Assembly (NCBI GenBank): GCA_017643395.1
Contig: JAEPNP010000002.1
Coordinates: 412,290-476,289 of the forward strand
DNA: 64,000 bases
Direction: 5' to 3'
Source: Rhodothermales bacterium
Lineage (GTDB): Bacteria > Bacteroidota > Rhodothermia > Rhodothermales > UBA10348
Shown here piece after piece: positions 37,701 through 46,525 of this stretch. The notes below the pieces were generated by a model. It was not told where the DNA came from. It made no database searches and was given only the letters and a program-made list of their open reading frames with translations. Each line of letters opens with the position of its first letter. The first letter of the stretch is position 1. The position numbers were made by a program, and so were the translations under genes.

Positions 37701-38546
37701 CACCGTGCGCTCGAGAATTTCGTAGTCGAAAGAGGCACCGATGGTCGCTGAGCAGTCGCCCTCAATGACGCCGGCTGCCCATTCGATGCCGTTCACCAGG
37801 TGCTCCCGGAAGTCGGGCTCGGCATACGTTTCGCGCGTATGTCCCATGCCCGTGTACCAGCTGCGGCCTCCCTGATAGGGGCGACACCAGGCGATGGGGT
37901 GATCGTGCCCCATCGTATGTCCGCTGTACGTGTCGGTATCCATGGTCGCCAGCACGTGCACACTGTCGCGCGGGTTGGACCGGAAGTCGTACCACTCATC
38001 GGTACGCACCCAGCGCTCGCTCAGTCCTGCAGAACTGGGGTGCACCCGGTCCATGACCTGCACGGTGGCCTGCTGAATGGCCGGGTGGCTGGCAAACCAG
38101 GCGCCGACCAGTCCCCCGTACCACGGCCAGTTGTATTCGGTATCTGCGGCCGAATGCACGCCTACAAACCCGTTGCCGGCGGCTATGAACCGCTCCAGGG
38201 CGGACTGCTGCGCGCCGTTCAGCACGTCACCTGTGGTGTTCAGAAAAATCACCACATCAAAGGGTGCCAGCCCCGAGTCCGTGAAGACAGCCGGATCCTC
38301 GGTGGCTGTGACGTCAAAATCGTGTTCGGTCGCCAGCGCCTGGATCGCCTGGATTCCGGTTTCGATGGAGTCGTGGCGGAAACCGGTGGTCCGGGAAAAC
38401 ACGAGGGCGGCGAATCCGTGTGCAAACTCGGGCGAGACCGCCTTTGCCGGGCCCTGCGCCGGCTTGGTCCGCTCATCTTCGGGGCTCGCAAACACCGGCG
38501 CGGCTCCTGTGCAGAGCGCAAGGAGGAGAAGCGTTACTCGGACCAC
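34710..38546 (-). CDS. ThuA / PQQ-sugar-dehydrogenase-like / PKD / CBM fusion with T9SS sorting domain
   Basis: 1278 aa secreted multidomain protein. Signal peptide at residues 1-20. A ThuA-like domain (about 40-265) carries FAALVFSRTTGFRHDSI and FVGVHSAADTEYNWPWYG. A six-bladed propeller like PQQ/glucose-sorbosone dehydrogenase follows (about 275-690; GEVGPDARADNASLGPRG, NYGWPFCSG). Next is a PKD domain (about 705-780; DPDGDPLTYAWDFDGDG), a further beta domain, a CBM6-like domain (about 905-1050; VEAEHYDAENG, WIDHGDWIRF), a PA14-like stretch (about 1060-1180) and a T9SS type A sorting domain (AYPNPTSDRA onward). It is the last gene of the PUL operon. Binding or oxidation of the sugars released is possible; no activity is shown by motifs alone. 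Confidence 0.82.
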   Translation of the reverse strand: MVRVTLLLLALCTGAAPVFASPEDERTKPAQGPAKAVSPEFAHGFAALVFSRTTGFRHDSIETGIQAIQALATEHDFDVTATEDPAVFTDSGLAPFDVVIFLNTTGDVLNGAQQSALERFIAAGNGFVGVHSAADTEYNWPWYGGLVGAWFASHPAIQQATVQVMDRVHPSSAGLSERWVRTDEWYDFRSNPRDSVHVLATMDTDTYSGHTMGHDHPIAWCRPYQGGRSWYTGMGHTRETYAEPDFREHLVNGIEWAAGVIEGDCSATIGASFDYEILERTVDSPMDLAVLPDGSVLFTELEGALRLYDASTRTTQTVNTFSVFRQSEDGLLGIELDPDFETNSWVYLFYSPSGSEAKQHVSRFTWTGAALDMSSEVVLLEIPTQRQECCHSGGSLEFGPDGSLFIATGDNTNPFASDGYAPIDEQPGREPWDAQRSSGNTQDLRGKVLRIVPQTDGTYTIPEGNLFEDPADGLPEIYVMGARNPFRISVDPATGWLYFGEVGPDARADNASLGPRGFDEWNQVRAAGNYGWPFCSGPNLPYGDRDFATGIVSGTFDCSAPRNTSVNNTGAELLPPAQPAWIWYPYDTSSEFPGIPDGGGRTAMAGPVFQYDESRVGEGGLPAYFQDRVLLYEWSRSYILVASLDADGDLLALDRLPGERDLRQPISMEQGPDGALYLLEWGTGFGTGNDDARLSRISFTGGERKPVARLAADPQSGPVPLEVSFSAAGSFDPDGDPLTYAWDFDGDGSADANTAEGTFTYTTPGDYLARLTVTDSNGNLTEATITITAGNTRPVLEVDNPVDRGLVAWGATVPFRVTVSDAEDGSSEDGSIDCSNVEVLLFLGHDAHTHPLGTTSGCEGELRLAPGHGDSGDKLFHVIEFRYTDGGAGSAGPITVTEERVLLPTLVEAEHYDAENGIQTETTSDVLGGGINIGWIDHGDWIRFDEMDLTALDFVTFRVASAGTGGWLRMRRGELDGPIVAEVYVVPTGGWQEWRDLIVPLNDVSQEGPLYLEFSNSVGDSGLFNINYLKFHGAGLGDAPDVPEGLEAVYLARSGQSRLERQEPGVAFDWRDGGPVFGAPPFTSTWIGTFDPPSDGVYTVHLRTQGTADVSLGGIVVADLDSPGSERVTRSRGTRLNPSQPVDVVVTYASGTGRSALWVEMEGPGVPRQTLGGGLTTPGSSVSSAAGPELPASLEVSAAYPNPTSDRAKLELLIPSPEPVDIVVHDLLGREVQRHRYETVRPGAWRSELDLRGLAAGVYQVVIRQGAFWRSQAVLKVR

Positions 38547-39379
38547 GCGTACACCCTCACGTAGTCCACCTCCATGCGCACCGGAAACATGGTGTCATCG
38601 ATGTCGGGACCGCCCCAGTTGCCACCGATGGCAATGTTCATGAGCAGGTGAAATCGTTTGTCAAAGGGCCAATAGCCCGATCCCCGTTCCGGATTCTGGT
38701 ACCGGCCTACACCTGGGACTGCCGACGTCTGCAGGGGCACCTGCGTGCCGTCTATGTAGAAGCGGATTTCGTCCGGCTCCCACTCAACCGCGTACACATG
38801 AAAGGCGGTCGTCGCATCGGGAACGGAGATCGAGCCCGACACGGGGTTGCCCCGGAGGTGATTCAATTCTCCCATGTGAAGGGACGCATGCACGCGCCCC
38901 TCGTCCTTGCCCACATGCTCCATGATGTCGATCTCGCCGCTGTCCGGCCATCCTCCGTACTCCCAGTCCTCGGGCAGCATCCAGATGGCTGGCCATGTAC
39001 CGACGCCGGCGGGAATCCGCGCTCGGGCCTCGACCCGGCCGTACAGGAACGCCGCCTTGCCGCGACTCACCAGGCGCGCGGAGGTGTAGGATGAGCCGCC
39101 CAGATCCTCCTTGTGGGCCTCGATAATCAGGTGCTCCCCGTCTACCCGAGCGTTGTCCAGATTGTTGGTATAGAATTGGGCCTCGTTGTTGCCCCATCCC
39201 CCGGCCCCGGTGTCATAGTCCCATTTGCTGGGGTCCGGCGCACCTTCATAGTTGAATTCGTCGGACCAGACCAGGCCGTCGTCGGCCGGATCGTCGACCA
39301 CCGATTCGTCCCCGGAGTCGCACCCTGCCGCCAGAAGCAGCAGCATGGCCGGCAGCAGCCGGCTCGTAAAACCTTTCAT
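38534..39379 (-). CDS. GH16 glucanase (laminarinase-type), lipoprotein
   Basis: 281 aa endo-beta-glucanase of family 16. The lipoprotein signal is MKGFTSRLLPAMLLLLAAGC. The GH16 core has WSDEFNYEGAPDPSKWDYD, the catalytic EIDIMEHVG block (nucleophile and acid/base Glu at about residues 160-165), HASLHMGELNHL, FHVYAVEWEPDEIRFYIDG and the final VDYVRVY. This layout is typical of GH16_3 laminarinases, acting on beta-1,3- or beta-1,3/1,4-glucan. Overlaps the ThuA-fusion gene by 13 bp. A larger GH16 paralogue is at 56457-59018. Confidence 0.93.
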   Translation of the reverse strand: MKGFTSRLLPAMLLLLAAGCDSGDESVVDDPADDGLVWSDEFNYEGAPDPSKWDYDTGAGGWGNNEAQFYTNNLDNARVDGEHLIIEAHKEDLGGSSYTSARLVSRGKAAFLYGRVEARARIPAGVGTWPAIWMLPEDWEYGGWPDSGEIDIMEHVGKDEGRVHASLHMGELNHLRGNPVSGSISVPDATTAFHVYAVEWEPDEIRFYIDGTQVPLQTSAVPGVGRYQNPERGSGYWPFDKRFHLLMNIAIGGNWGGPDIDDTMFPVRMEVDYVRVYAWSE

Positions 39380-39384
39380 CCCTC

Positions 39385-41478
39385 TCAAGCGAGTGTAAGT
39401 GTGCTGATACAATCACCGACCTGAATCCGGAAGTCCCCCGGTTCCACCACGAAGCCGTCCCGCGTGTGATACCCAAACGCGCGTTGAGGCAGTGTCATGT
39501 CGATGGTTTTCTCTTCTCCGGGCCGCAATTCCAGAGACAGAAAGCCGGCCAGCTTGCGCACGGCCGGCGCGTAGCGCGCGTATTCGTCGGTGACATAGGC
39601 CTGAACGACGTACCGGCCCGCCCGCTCGCCGGCATTCTTCACGAGACACGTCAACGCCGCCCCGCCGCCGGGGTGCCAGGCTACCTGGAGCCCGGATACC
39701 GCAAACTGCGTGTACGAGAGGCCGTGCCCGAACGACCACCGGGGGTTCAGCCCGGTCATGCCGTATTCCCGGGTCAGCCCGTAGTCAGGCGATACGAGAT
39801 CGGTCGACGGGTGGTCGTAGGCCACGAGCTCCGCGTGATGCCGCGGGTACGTGAACGGGAGCCGGCCCTGAGCCTCGGTCTCCCCCGAAAGCAATCGCCG
39901 AACAGCCCCGGCCCCGTGCGGGCCAGGCCTGCCCGCCCACACCACGGCGGAACACGCATCGATGGAAGCCGGAAGCAGACGCGGTCTGTCGAACAGCAGC
40001 ACCGCGACAACCGGCCTTCCCGTCGCCACCGCTACATCCAGCACCTCCGCTTCGGCGGCAGACAGGTGCAGGTCATCGATGTCTCCAGGCTTCTCCACCG
40101 ATGGGGTCTCTGTCAGAACCACCACCTCGACATCCGGCCGCTCCTCCGAAATCAGGTCTGCCAGCGCCCCCTTGAGCGTGATGATGTCATCGGGAAAGGT
40201 CCCTTCATCGGCACCCTGCCACGTGTAGCTCCATGATCCGCACAGCGCTGCCCGCGAGTCACCTCCCTGGCCGGTCACCCGGACGCGCGCGTCTTCGGCC
40301 AGGGGGAGCACGCCGTCATTTTCGAGGAGCACCAGCCCGGCGGCGGCAGCGTCTCCTGAGACCATGATGGATTCTTGCGATGCGCTCTCCAGGGGTTGCG
40401 GAGGCAGCGGATTCGCGAACAGGCCCAGATCTTCCTTCAGGGTCAGGATCCTGCGCACAGACCGGTCCACCAGATCCTCCCCGACGTCGCCCGCCTTTAC
40501 CAGGTCCACCAGAAGCGGCGCGAAGTCCGTGTCATAGGGCGTCATGCTCATGTCGACGCCTGCCTCCACGGCCACGCGCACGGCGTCTCGCAGGGAAGGC
40601 GCCGCTCGATGCACGGTATGCAGCTTGACCACGTCTTCCCAGTCAGACACGACCACGCCCCGGAATCCGAGTTCGTCCCGCAGCACCTCGGTAAGCAGGA
40701 ATCGACTCGCGTGCACGGGCTCACGATTCACATCGCCCGAATTGACCATCACGGTAGCGAGCCCGGCCCGGATGGCTGCCTGGAAGGGGGGCAGGTACAC
40801 GTCCCTGAGCAGCGTATCGGGGATCCAGGCCGTGGTGCGATCCCGACCGCTGGCGGGGGCCGAGTAGCCTACGAAGTGTTTCCCGCAGGCTGCGATACCA
40901 GGCACATCATGATGGCCGCGCACCGCGGCTTCTCCGAACGTGGAAGCCAACACTACGTCCTCGCCGAACGTCTCGAAGAATCGGGACCAGATAGGCTGTC
41001 GCCCCACGTCGAGCACCGGCGCGAAATTCCAGGATACCCCGCACGCAGCGAGTTCGGCTGCGGTTATTCGACCCGCTTCGCGGGCCAGTTCAGGCTGCCA
41101 GGAGGCTGCCAGTGTCAGATTGTGCGGGAATAGCGTGCCGCCGGCGGTGTAGCCGGAACCGTGCACGGCATCCAGACCGAATACGATGGGGATACCGAGA
41201 CGGGTCTCGCTCGTGGCTATGTCCTGGATGCCCGCAATCAGGTCGCGCCAGGCTCCAGGCAACAGCGGCCCCTTGGCCACGTTGAACAGCGAGCCCACTC
41301 CCACCTCCACCAGAACCTGCCGAAGCAGCATCTGATCGAGCTGGGGCCCATCGTCCGTAGTCTGATCCGGGTCACAGAGTACGTGCAGGGACATCTGCGT
41401 CATCTGCCCCACCTTCTCCTCCAGCGTCATACGCTGGAGGAGATCCTCAACCCGTGTGCTGTGCTCCGTTGCGATCAC
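39385..41478 (-). CDS. Glycoside hydrolase family 3, no signal peptide
   Basis: 697 aa GH3 beta-glucosidase-like enzyme. The N-terminal domain has LLQRMTLEEKVGQMTQM, IPIVFGLDAVHGSGYTAGGTLFPHN, CGVSWNFAPVLDVGRQPIWSR and the nucleophile block FRGVVVSDWEDVVKLHTVH. The C-terminal domain shows VLLENDGVLPLAEDARV and a fibronectin tail. No signal peptide or lipobox is visible, so it is probably cytoplasmic and cleaves imported oligosaccharides, downstream of the SSS transporter in the same operon (gaps of 3 and 5 bp). Confidence 0.92.
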   Translation of the reverse strand: MIATEHSTRVEDLLQRMTLEEKVGQMTQMSLHVLCDPDQTTDDGPQLDQMLLRQVLVEVGVGSLFNVAKGPLLPGAWRDLIAGIQDIATSETRLGIPIVFGLDAVHGSGYTAGGTLFPHNLTLAASWQPELAREAGRITAAELAACGVSWNFAPVLDVGRQPIWSRFFETFGEDVVLASTFGEAAVRGHHDVPGIAACGKHFVGYSAPASGRDRTTAWIPDTLLRDVYLPPFQAAIRAGLATVMVNSGDVNREPVHASRFLLTEVLRDELGFRGVVVSDWEDVVKLHTVHRAAPSLRDAVRVAVEAGVDMSMTPYDTDFAPLLVDLVKAGDVGEDLVDRSVRRILTLKEDLGLFANPLPPQPLESASQESIMVSGDAAAAGLVLLENDGVLPLAEDARVRVTGQGGDSRAALCGSWSYTWQGADEGTFPDDIITLKGALADLISEERPDVEVVVLTETPSVEKPGDIDDLHLSAAEAEVLDVAVATGRPVVAVLLFDRPRLLPASIDACSAVVWAGRPGPHGAGAVRRLLSGETEAQGRLPFTYPRHHAELVAYDHPSTDLVSPDYGLTREYGMTGLNPRWSFGHGLSYTQFAVSGLQVAWHPGGGAALTCLVKNAGERAGRYVVQAYVTDEYARYAPAVRKLAGFLSLELRPGEEKTIDMTLPQRAFGYHTRDGFVVEPGDFRIQVGDCISTLTLA

Positions 41479-41481
41479 CCT

Positions 41482-43083
41482 CTACCGGAACCAGAACACG
41501 ACAGCCAGGGTGAGCACAAGCAGCATGACGGACAGGATCCGGTAGTTCTTGTACCAGGCCACGCCCTTCAGCGCCTCGGTGTCCTGACGGTACACGTCGG
41601 TGGTCCAGACCAGCTCCTGAGCCTCAGCCGATGGTGGAGCAGTCATCAGCGAGACCACGATGATGACGGCCGAGCACGCGAGGAACAGCAGCGGTGCCAC
41701 GTACAGGAACGGCATGGTCACCTCGATAATCGGGTTCATGTCCAGGCGGGTCATGACCCGGAAGGCGAACGCCGGCATGCCTACGAAGAAGCCGAACAGC
41801 AAACCCGCAAACGCCCCGGTGCCGTTGGCACGTTTCCAGAAGATACCGATGAGGAAACAGGCTACAATGGGCGGCGAGATATAGGCCAGCACCTCCTGGA
41901 GGTAGTCCCAGAGGTTCTCGAATCGAGCGATCTGGGGTGCCCAGAGCACACCGAGCACCATCACGACGATCGTGGCAATCTGGCCGACTCGTACCAGGCG
42001 CGCGTCCGGAGTCTCGGGCCGAAGCTTCTTGACGAAGTCGATGGTGACCATGGTGGACACTGCGTTGAGCGTCGAGTCGATACTCGACATGATGGCCGCC
42101 ACCAGGGCGACCAGCATCAGTCCGCGGATCCCGGTGGGTAGCAGGTCAAAGAGCAGCGTCGGGAAGACCAGATCCGGATTGTCGAGCGTCGGGTACAGCA
42201 GGATGGCAAACGTGCCGGGCAGCACCATGATGAACAGCACCGGCACCTTGAGCAGGCCTGCAAAGAGACCACCCCATCGCCCGTGATCCAGGGACTTTGA
42301 GCCCAGCGTTCGCTGCACCATAAACTGGTTGTTGCACCAGAAATAGATGCCGAGGAGCGGCACGCCCGTGATGAGGCCGAGCCAGGGCAGGTTCGGATCG
42401 TCAAGCGGACGCACGAGGCTCAGCTTCTCCGCAGGCACCGCGGCTGTGACTTCGGCCCATGATCCGATTTGGTTGAACGCGATGACGGAAATCACCACCG
42501 AGCCGATCAGCAGCAGCACCGCCTGAATGGTATCCGTGTACACAACCGCCTTGAGTCCGCCGACCGCCGTGTAGGCACCGGCAAGAACCGCCAGCACCAC
42601 GATGGATTGCCAGAGTTCGATGCCCGGGTACGCGAGCTGGACTACCAGCGCGGCTGCATACAATCCGCCTGCAGTCTCCAGGAGCACGTTGCCGACGATG
42701 ACGATCGAGGCCATGTAGTACCGGGAGCGCTGGTCGAAGCGACGCTCCAGGAATTCCGGCATCGTGTACACCTTACTGCGCAGGTAGAACGGCAGGAAGA
42801 CGAAGATGAACAGGATCAGTACGATCACCGCCATCCACTCGTAGTTGTAGACTGCGATGCCGGTGGAGTAGGCTGCACCGGACAGACCGATGAGCGTGCT
42901 CGACGAGATATTGGACGCGAACAGAGAGAATCCGACAATCGGCCAGATCAGTGATCGGCCAGCGAGAAAGTAGTCCTCGGATGTCTCCGTCTTGCGCCCA
43001 ACCCAGACCCCGATCACAATGATCAGGACCGTATAGGCCGCGACCATGAAGAGGTCGAGGCCGGATAGTTGGAAGCCAGACAT
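41482..43083 (-). CDS. Sodium:solute symporter (SGLT-like)
   Basis: 533 aa SSS-family symporter with about 13-14 TMs, likely importing a sugar with Na+. The block KTETSEDYFLAGRSLIWPIVGFSLFASNISSSTLIGLSG is typical of SGLT/vSGLT relatives (given in part, about residues 30-70). Further on are GGLYAAALVVQL, GGLKAVVYTDTIQAVLL and YFWCNNQFMVQRTLGSKS. The ATG at 43083 begins the mature-type N-terminus SGFQLSGLDLFMVAAY; an upstream in-frame ATG would overlap the PPIase gene. In the PUL it provides the inner-membrane uptake step. Confidence 0.9.
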   Translation of the reverse strand: MSGFQLSGLDLFMVAAYTVLIIVIGVWVGRKTETSEDYFLAGRSLIWPIVGFSLFASNISSSTLIGLSGAAYSTGIAVYNYEWMAVIVLILFIFVFLPFYLRSKVYTMPEFLERRFDQRSRYYMASIVIVGNVLLETAGGLYAAALVVQLAYPGIELWQSIVVLAVLAGAYTAVGGLKAVVYTDTIQAVLLLIGSVVISVIAFNQIGSWAEVTAAVPAEKLSLVRPLDDPNLPWLGLITGVPLLGIYFWCNNQFMVQRTLGSKSLDHGRWGGLFAGLLKVPVLFIMVLPGTFAILLYPTLDNPDLVFPTLLFDLLPTGIRGLMLVALVAAIMSSIDSTLNAVSTMVTIDFVKKLRPETPDARLVRVGQIATIVVMVLGVLWAPQIARFENLWDYLQEVLAYISPPIVACFLIGIFWKRANGTGAFAGLLFGFFVGMPAFAFRVMTRLDMNPIIEVTMPFLYVAPLLFLACSAVIIVVSLMTAPPSAEAQELVWTTDVYRQDTEALKGVAWYKNYRILSVMLLVLTLAVVFWFR

Positions 43084-43124
43084 GAAAGTGGGCTCAGATG
43101 AAGGGTGGGCGGAGGATATGGGTC

Positions 43125-44552
43125 TCAGCAGTCCCCATGCCAGCACGCCAGGGAATCAAACAGGGCCTCATCCACCCGAATCGACGCGTCCTGCCGCAAA
43201 CGGGTCAGCAAGTCCACCTCGGCCACCGCCGGGGCGACCAACAGACGGAGCGAATCCTCTGGCAAGACGCTGTAGTCGGCACGCGGAGCAAGTCGCTCGA
43301 GGGCCATGCGCAGCTGCTCCGCAGTCGGGTCGATGGGATTTGCGCGCAGGGAGTCTCGCATGCGGGAGGCAAGCCACTTGGTCAGCGCGTCGTCGACTAT
43401 GATTGACGCTTCCTGATCGTTGAGCCCGCGGCGCAGGCCCTCCAGGTAGAACACTTCGTTGCGCAGCGCGCGGCCTACGGACGCGGCCGTCCGGTTGCGC
43501 GCCTCCTGAAACGGCAGGAAAGGCAGCCAAGCCAGATAGTCGGCGGCCGTGAATGCGCGTTCTGCCCCGCGGTATCGGTAGGTGGCCAGTGGAGTCGAAG
43601 GCTCAATCATGGCGCGCAGCTCCGAGGCTGGAATGCGATCTCCGACCTCGGGCGCAAGCACAGGGCCGGCAACCGGGCCGGGGTCCGGAGACAGGTCGCG
43701 CAGCATGGATCCGAGGGCTGTAATGGCCGGGCCTTCCGCCTGCACTTCCAGGGATTCCATGAAGCCGCGCACAAAGCGGTCGCCCTCCAGACGCCGGCGG
43801 CGCAATCGGAACTGGCTCGACAGGCCGCCCTGCCGCACCTGGAACTCGGACTCGGTCAAGAGCGGACTCTGCCAGATGTCCTCGGCGCGGATGATGTGCC
43901 AGCCGAACCGGGAGCGCACCGGCGTCGAGTAGGCTCCCGGCTCCAGTTCGAACGCCGCTTCGGCAAAGGCGTCATCCATCTGGAAGTATCGAATCGGGCC
44001 CAGGAATCCGGCGGCCGAGTCGACGTCCGCCAGTCCGTAGACACGGGCGGCCTCCACGAGAAAGTCCTCCCCCTCTTCCAGCCGTTCCCAGGAGGCCCGG
44101 GCTTCGTCCGGGTCGGTGAAGTACAGATGTCGAACGACGACCTGAGCCTTGTAACGCGCGAACGTCTGCCGGATTTCCTCCTCGGTAGGCGGAGGGAGTG
44201 TTTCGACAAACGCCTCCTCGAAAAAGCGCGCGCCCACCGCCCGTCTGCGCTCCAGGTCTGCTCGCAGCAGGCCAAGGGAATCTCCGGCCAGACCACGGCG
44301 CCGCGCCTCCTGGGCAAGCAGTTCGGCGTCGATCATGTTTTCCAGGTGGATGCGACGCGTCTGCAGGTCGTCGTTCAGCCCGGTGCCGATCAGGAACGTG
44401 ACGAAGCTGCTCGTGAACTCCGCGGCGGTCACCGAATCCTCGTTGGCGACCGCAACCGGACGCTGATCAAAGCGGGTTTGCTCGGGCTCGGGGCCACAAG
44501 CGGCGGTCAGCACCCCCAGGGAGATCAGGGCCGGGAGCAGAAGTACCCTCAT
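43125..44552 (-). CDS. Parvulin-type peptidyl-prolyl isomerase, lipoprotein
   Basis: 475 aa periplasmic lipoprotein (signal LPALISLGVLTAACGPE). A SurA-like N-terminal helical part is followed by a PpiC/parvulin domain at about residues 135-225 (VVRHLYFTDPDEARASWERLEEGEDF, FELEPGAYSTPVRSRFGWHIIRAEDI) and a long helical C-terminus. A general foldase gene inside a polysaccharide operon, between GH5 and the symporter, is unusual. It may assist folding of the large secreted proteins of the locus. ATGA overlap with the GH5 gene. Confidence 0.82.
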   Translation of the reverse strand: MRVLLLPALISLGVLTAACGPEPEQTRFDQRPVAVANEDSVTAAEFTSSFVTFLIGTGLNDDLQTRRIHLENMIDAELLAQEARRRGLAGDSLGLLRADLERRRAVGARFFEEAFVETLPPPTEEEIRQTFARYKAQVVVRHLYFTDPDEARASWERLEEGEDFLVEAARVYGLADVDSAAGFLGPIRYFQMDDAFAEAAFELEPGAYSTPVRSRFGWHIIRAEDIWQSPLLTESEFQVRQGGLSSQFRLRRRRLEGDRFVRGFMESLEVQAEGPAITALGSMLRDLSPDPGPVAGPVLAPEVGDRIPASELRAMIEPSTPLATYRYRGAERAFTAADYLAWLPFLPFQEARNRTAASVGRALRNEVFYLEGLRRGLNDQEASIIVDDALTKWLASRMRDSLRANPIDPTAEQLRMALERLAPRADYSVLPEDSLRLLVAPAVAEVDLLTRLRQDASIRVDEALFDSLACWHGDC

Positions 44553-46525
44553 TGGGTGACAACCAGGGCCAAACTCTCCGACCTCTGCGCCTCCCGAACG
44601 AAATACACGCCGGGCGCCAGGTGGGAAAGGTCAAGGGTTGTGGGAGCCGAAGACTCGCTGCGAGCCACCTCTCGGCCCAACAGATCCCAGACGGTGTATG
44701 CGCCCGCACCCATGTGCACCCGCCCACTGGTCGGGTTGGGATAGAGCTGCCATGGTTGTTCGCGCGGCCCGTCTTCCACACTGGTAGCACCGGCCGGGGT
44801 AAAGGTCAGCCGATCCACATTGAAAGGCTGCGCAAGCAGCATTTCCAGCCGCATCACCTGCTCTCCAGGCACCAGGTTGATGGTAGCCTGAACGTCTTCG
44901 AATACCTGCCAGTCATTCGTGCGAGGAGCTCGGATGAGGGTACTGACACTGTCGCCGACCTGAACCCGAAACCGGCCTCGACCACTCAGGGAAGCAGACC
45001 TGGCAGTGATATCGTACGGACCGCCCTGCTGCACATCGACCGTGTACTCCAGCCACTCCCCGCTCTCGACGTAGGCCACATGCCACCCGCCACCGGTGGC
45101 CGGCTCAATGTCCACGCCGCCTTCCCGGTAACCGCCGGGGATGTTGTCCGGGGTCGTGTCGAAGTACGTGAGCCCCTGACCACCCTCATCATAGTCTTCG
45201 GCCTCAATCACGCCGGGGATGACGTGCGGAGTCCCAAAGAACGGAGCGCGGGCCGTTGGCGCGATGTCTACCCGAATCGGATACGTGACGTACTCTTCGC
45301 CACCCAGGGCATGGCGAACCCACAGTCGGTAGTCGTAGGCGTAGCCGCCCACGGCGGTCGAGTCGGTCACCGTGTCGGCGCTGCCGTCGAGGGTGGCGAT
45401 GGTCGAAAACGAACCGTCCCGCCGGCGCCTCTCGACACGCACCTCGGACAGCATGGTGCTTCGGTGGGTCCAGGAGAGGTGGATCAGGCTGTCCTGCTGC
45501 GTGGCCGCCAGGTTGGTCGGCGCCTCAGGGTGTCCATGAAGCAGGATGTCGCTCACCTCAGGCCAGATGCGATCCTGGCGCTCGTAGATGCGGAAGTCGC
45601 CCCCGTCGTCCCACGCCTGGAACGGCATGCCATGACGGATGGCCTGCTCCACATACGCTGAGTAAAAAGCCATGCGACTGTTGTAGTCGGCAATGCGCAG
45701 CGCACCGAACTCCGAGATCAAGACCGGAATGCCATGAGTGGCCGACCAGTCAGCTACCATCTGGAAGCGGGCGCCGAGCTCTGCCTTGTCGGACTCGGTG
45801 CCCCAGGTCCCGGTCGCCTGACCCGCGAATGCCCAGGGATCGTACGAGTGGAAGTAGCCCATCAGCCAGGGATCACTTGGCACGGCGGCCGCCACCAGCT
45901 CTGCGGCGTTTGACCACTCGTTTCCGGAGAAAATGACGATGCGCGTGGGGTTCGTGCGCCGAATGATACGCAGCACCCTGTCATTGAGGTCGTCCACCTC
46001 TTCGCGCGTCAGTCCCTTCGGCTCGTTGATGATCTCGAAGAAGAGGCTATCCGACTTCAACCGGAAACGTTCGCTGATCTGCGTCCAGATGGCGTCGAAC
46101 CGGGCTCGCTGCGAAGCATCCGCGTAATTCTGCTTGATCCAGTCGTCGTGATGGGCATTGATGATCACGAACAGGCCACGAGACAGTCCCCAGTCGACCA
46201 CCTGCTCCACCCGGTCCATCCAGGCCGCATCGACATCATACGGGGCGGAGGTGGCGGTATGCTGATCCCAGCGCACAGGCACCCTCACCGTGGCATAGCC
46301 TTCTGCGAGGTAGTCGTCGAAGTAGTACTCCTCCGCCGGTGGGTTATTCCACCCGCCTTCCAGCGGCGGCTCCAGCGTGTTGCCCATGTTGATGCCACGC
46401 AACATGGCCGACGCCGCTTCCTGCGGCGTCAACTGGCCGCTGGCCCCGGGGACAGCCCCGAGGCTCAGCAAGAGGCCGATGGCAAGCGCCCTAGAAATGG
46501 ATGCGGAAATCGAACATCCGCACAT
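44549..46525 (-). CDS. GH5 endoglucanase with FN3, CBM6-like and T9SS sorting domain
   Basis: About 658 aa secreted enzyme. Signal peptide ends near GAVPGASG. GH5 domain: MLRGINMGNTLEPPLEGGW, FVIINAHHDDWIK, acid/base Glu in FFEIINEPKGLT and nucleophile Glu in VLISEFGALR. Then FN3 (about 345-425), a CBM6-like domain (GVIEAEDYDEGGQGLTYFD through NVDRLTF) and the sorting domain (LYPNPTSGRV to the end). The ATG at 46525 is inferred; an alternative ATG at 46561 would overlap the PorV gene by 71 bp instead of 35. Endo-acting on beta-glucan is the likely role. Confidence 0.88.
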   Translation of the reverse strand: MCGCSISASISRALAIGLLLSLGAVPGASGQLTPQEAASAMLRGINMGNTLEPPLEGGWNNPPAEEYYFDDYLAEGYATVRVPVRWDQHTATSAPYDVDAAWMDRVEQVVDWGLSRGLFVIINAHHDDWIKQNYADASQRARFDAIWTQISERFRLKSDSLFFEIINEPKGLTREEVDDLNDRVLRIIRRTNPTRIVIFSGNEWSNAAELVAAAVPSDPWLMGYFHSYDPWAFAGQATGTWGTESDKAELGARFQMVADWSATHGIPVLISEFGALRIADYNSRMAFYSAYVEQAIRHGMPFQAWDDGGDFRIYERQDRIWPEVSDILLHGHPEAPTNLAATQQDSLIHLSWTHRSTMLSEVRVERRRRDGSFSTIATLDGSADTVTDSTAVGGYAYDYRLWVRHALGGEEYVTYPIRVDIAPTARAPFFGTPHVIPGVIEAEDYDEGGQGLTYFDTTPDNIPGGYREGGVDIEPATGGGWHVAYVESGEWLEYTVDVQQGGPYDITARSASLSGRGRFRVQVGDSVSTLIRAPRTNDWQVFEDVQATINLVPGEQVMRLEMLLAQPFNVDRLTFTPAGATSVEDGPREQPWQLYPNPTSGRVHMGAGAYTVWDLLGREVARSESSAPTTLDLSHLAPGVYFVREAQRSESLALVVTQ

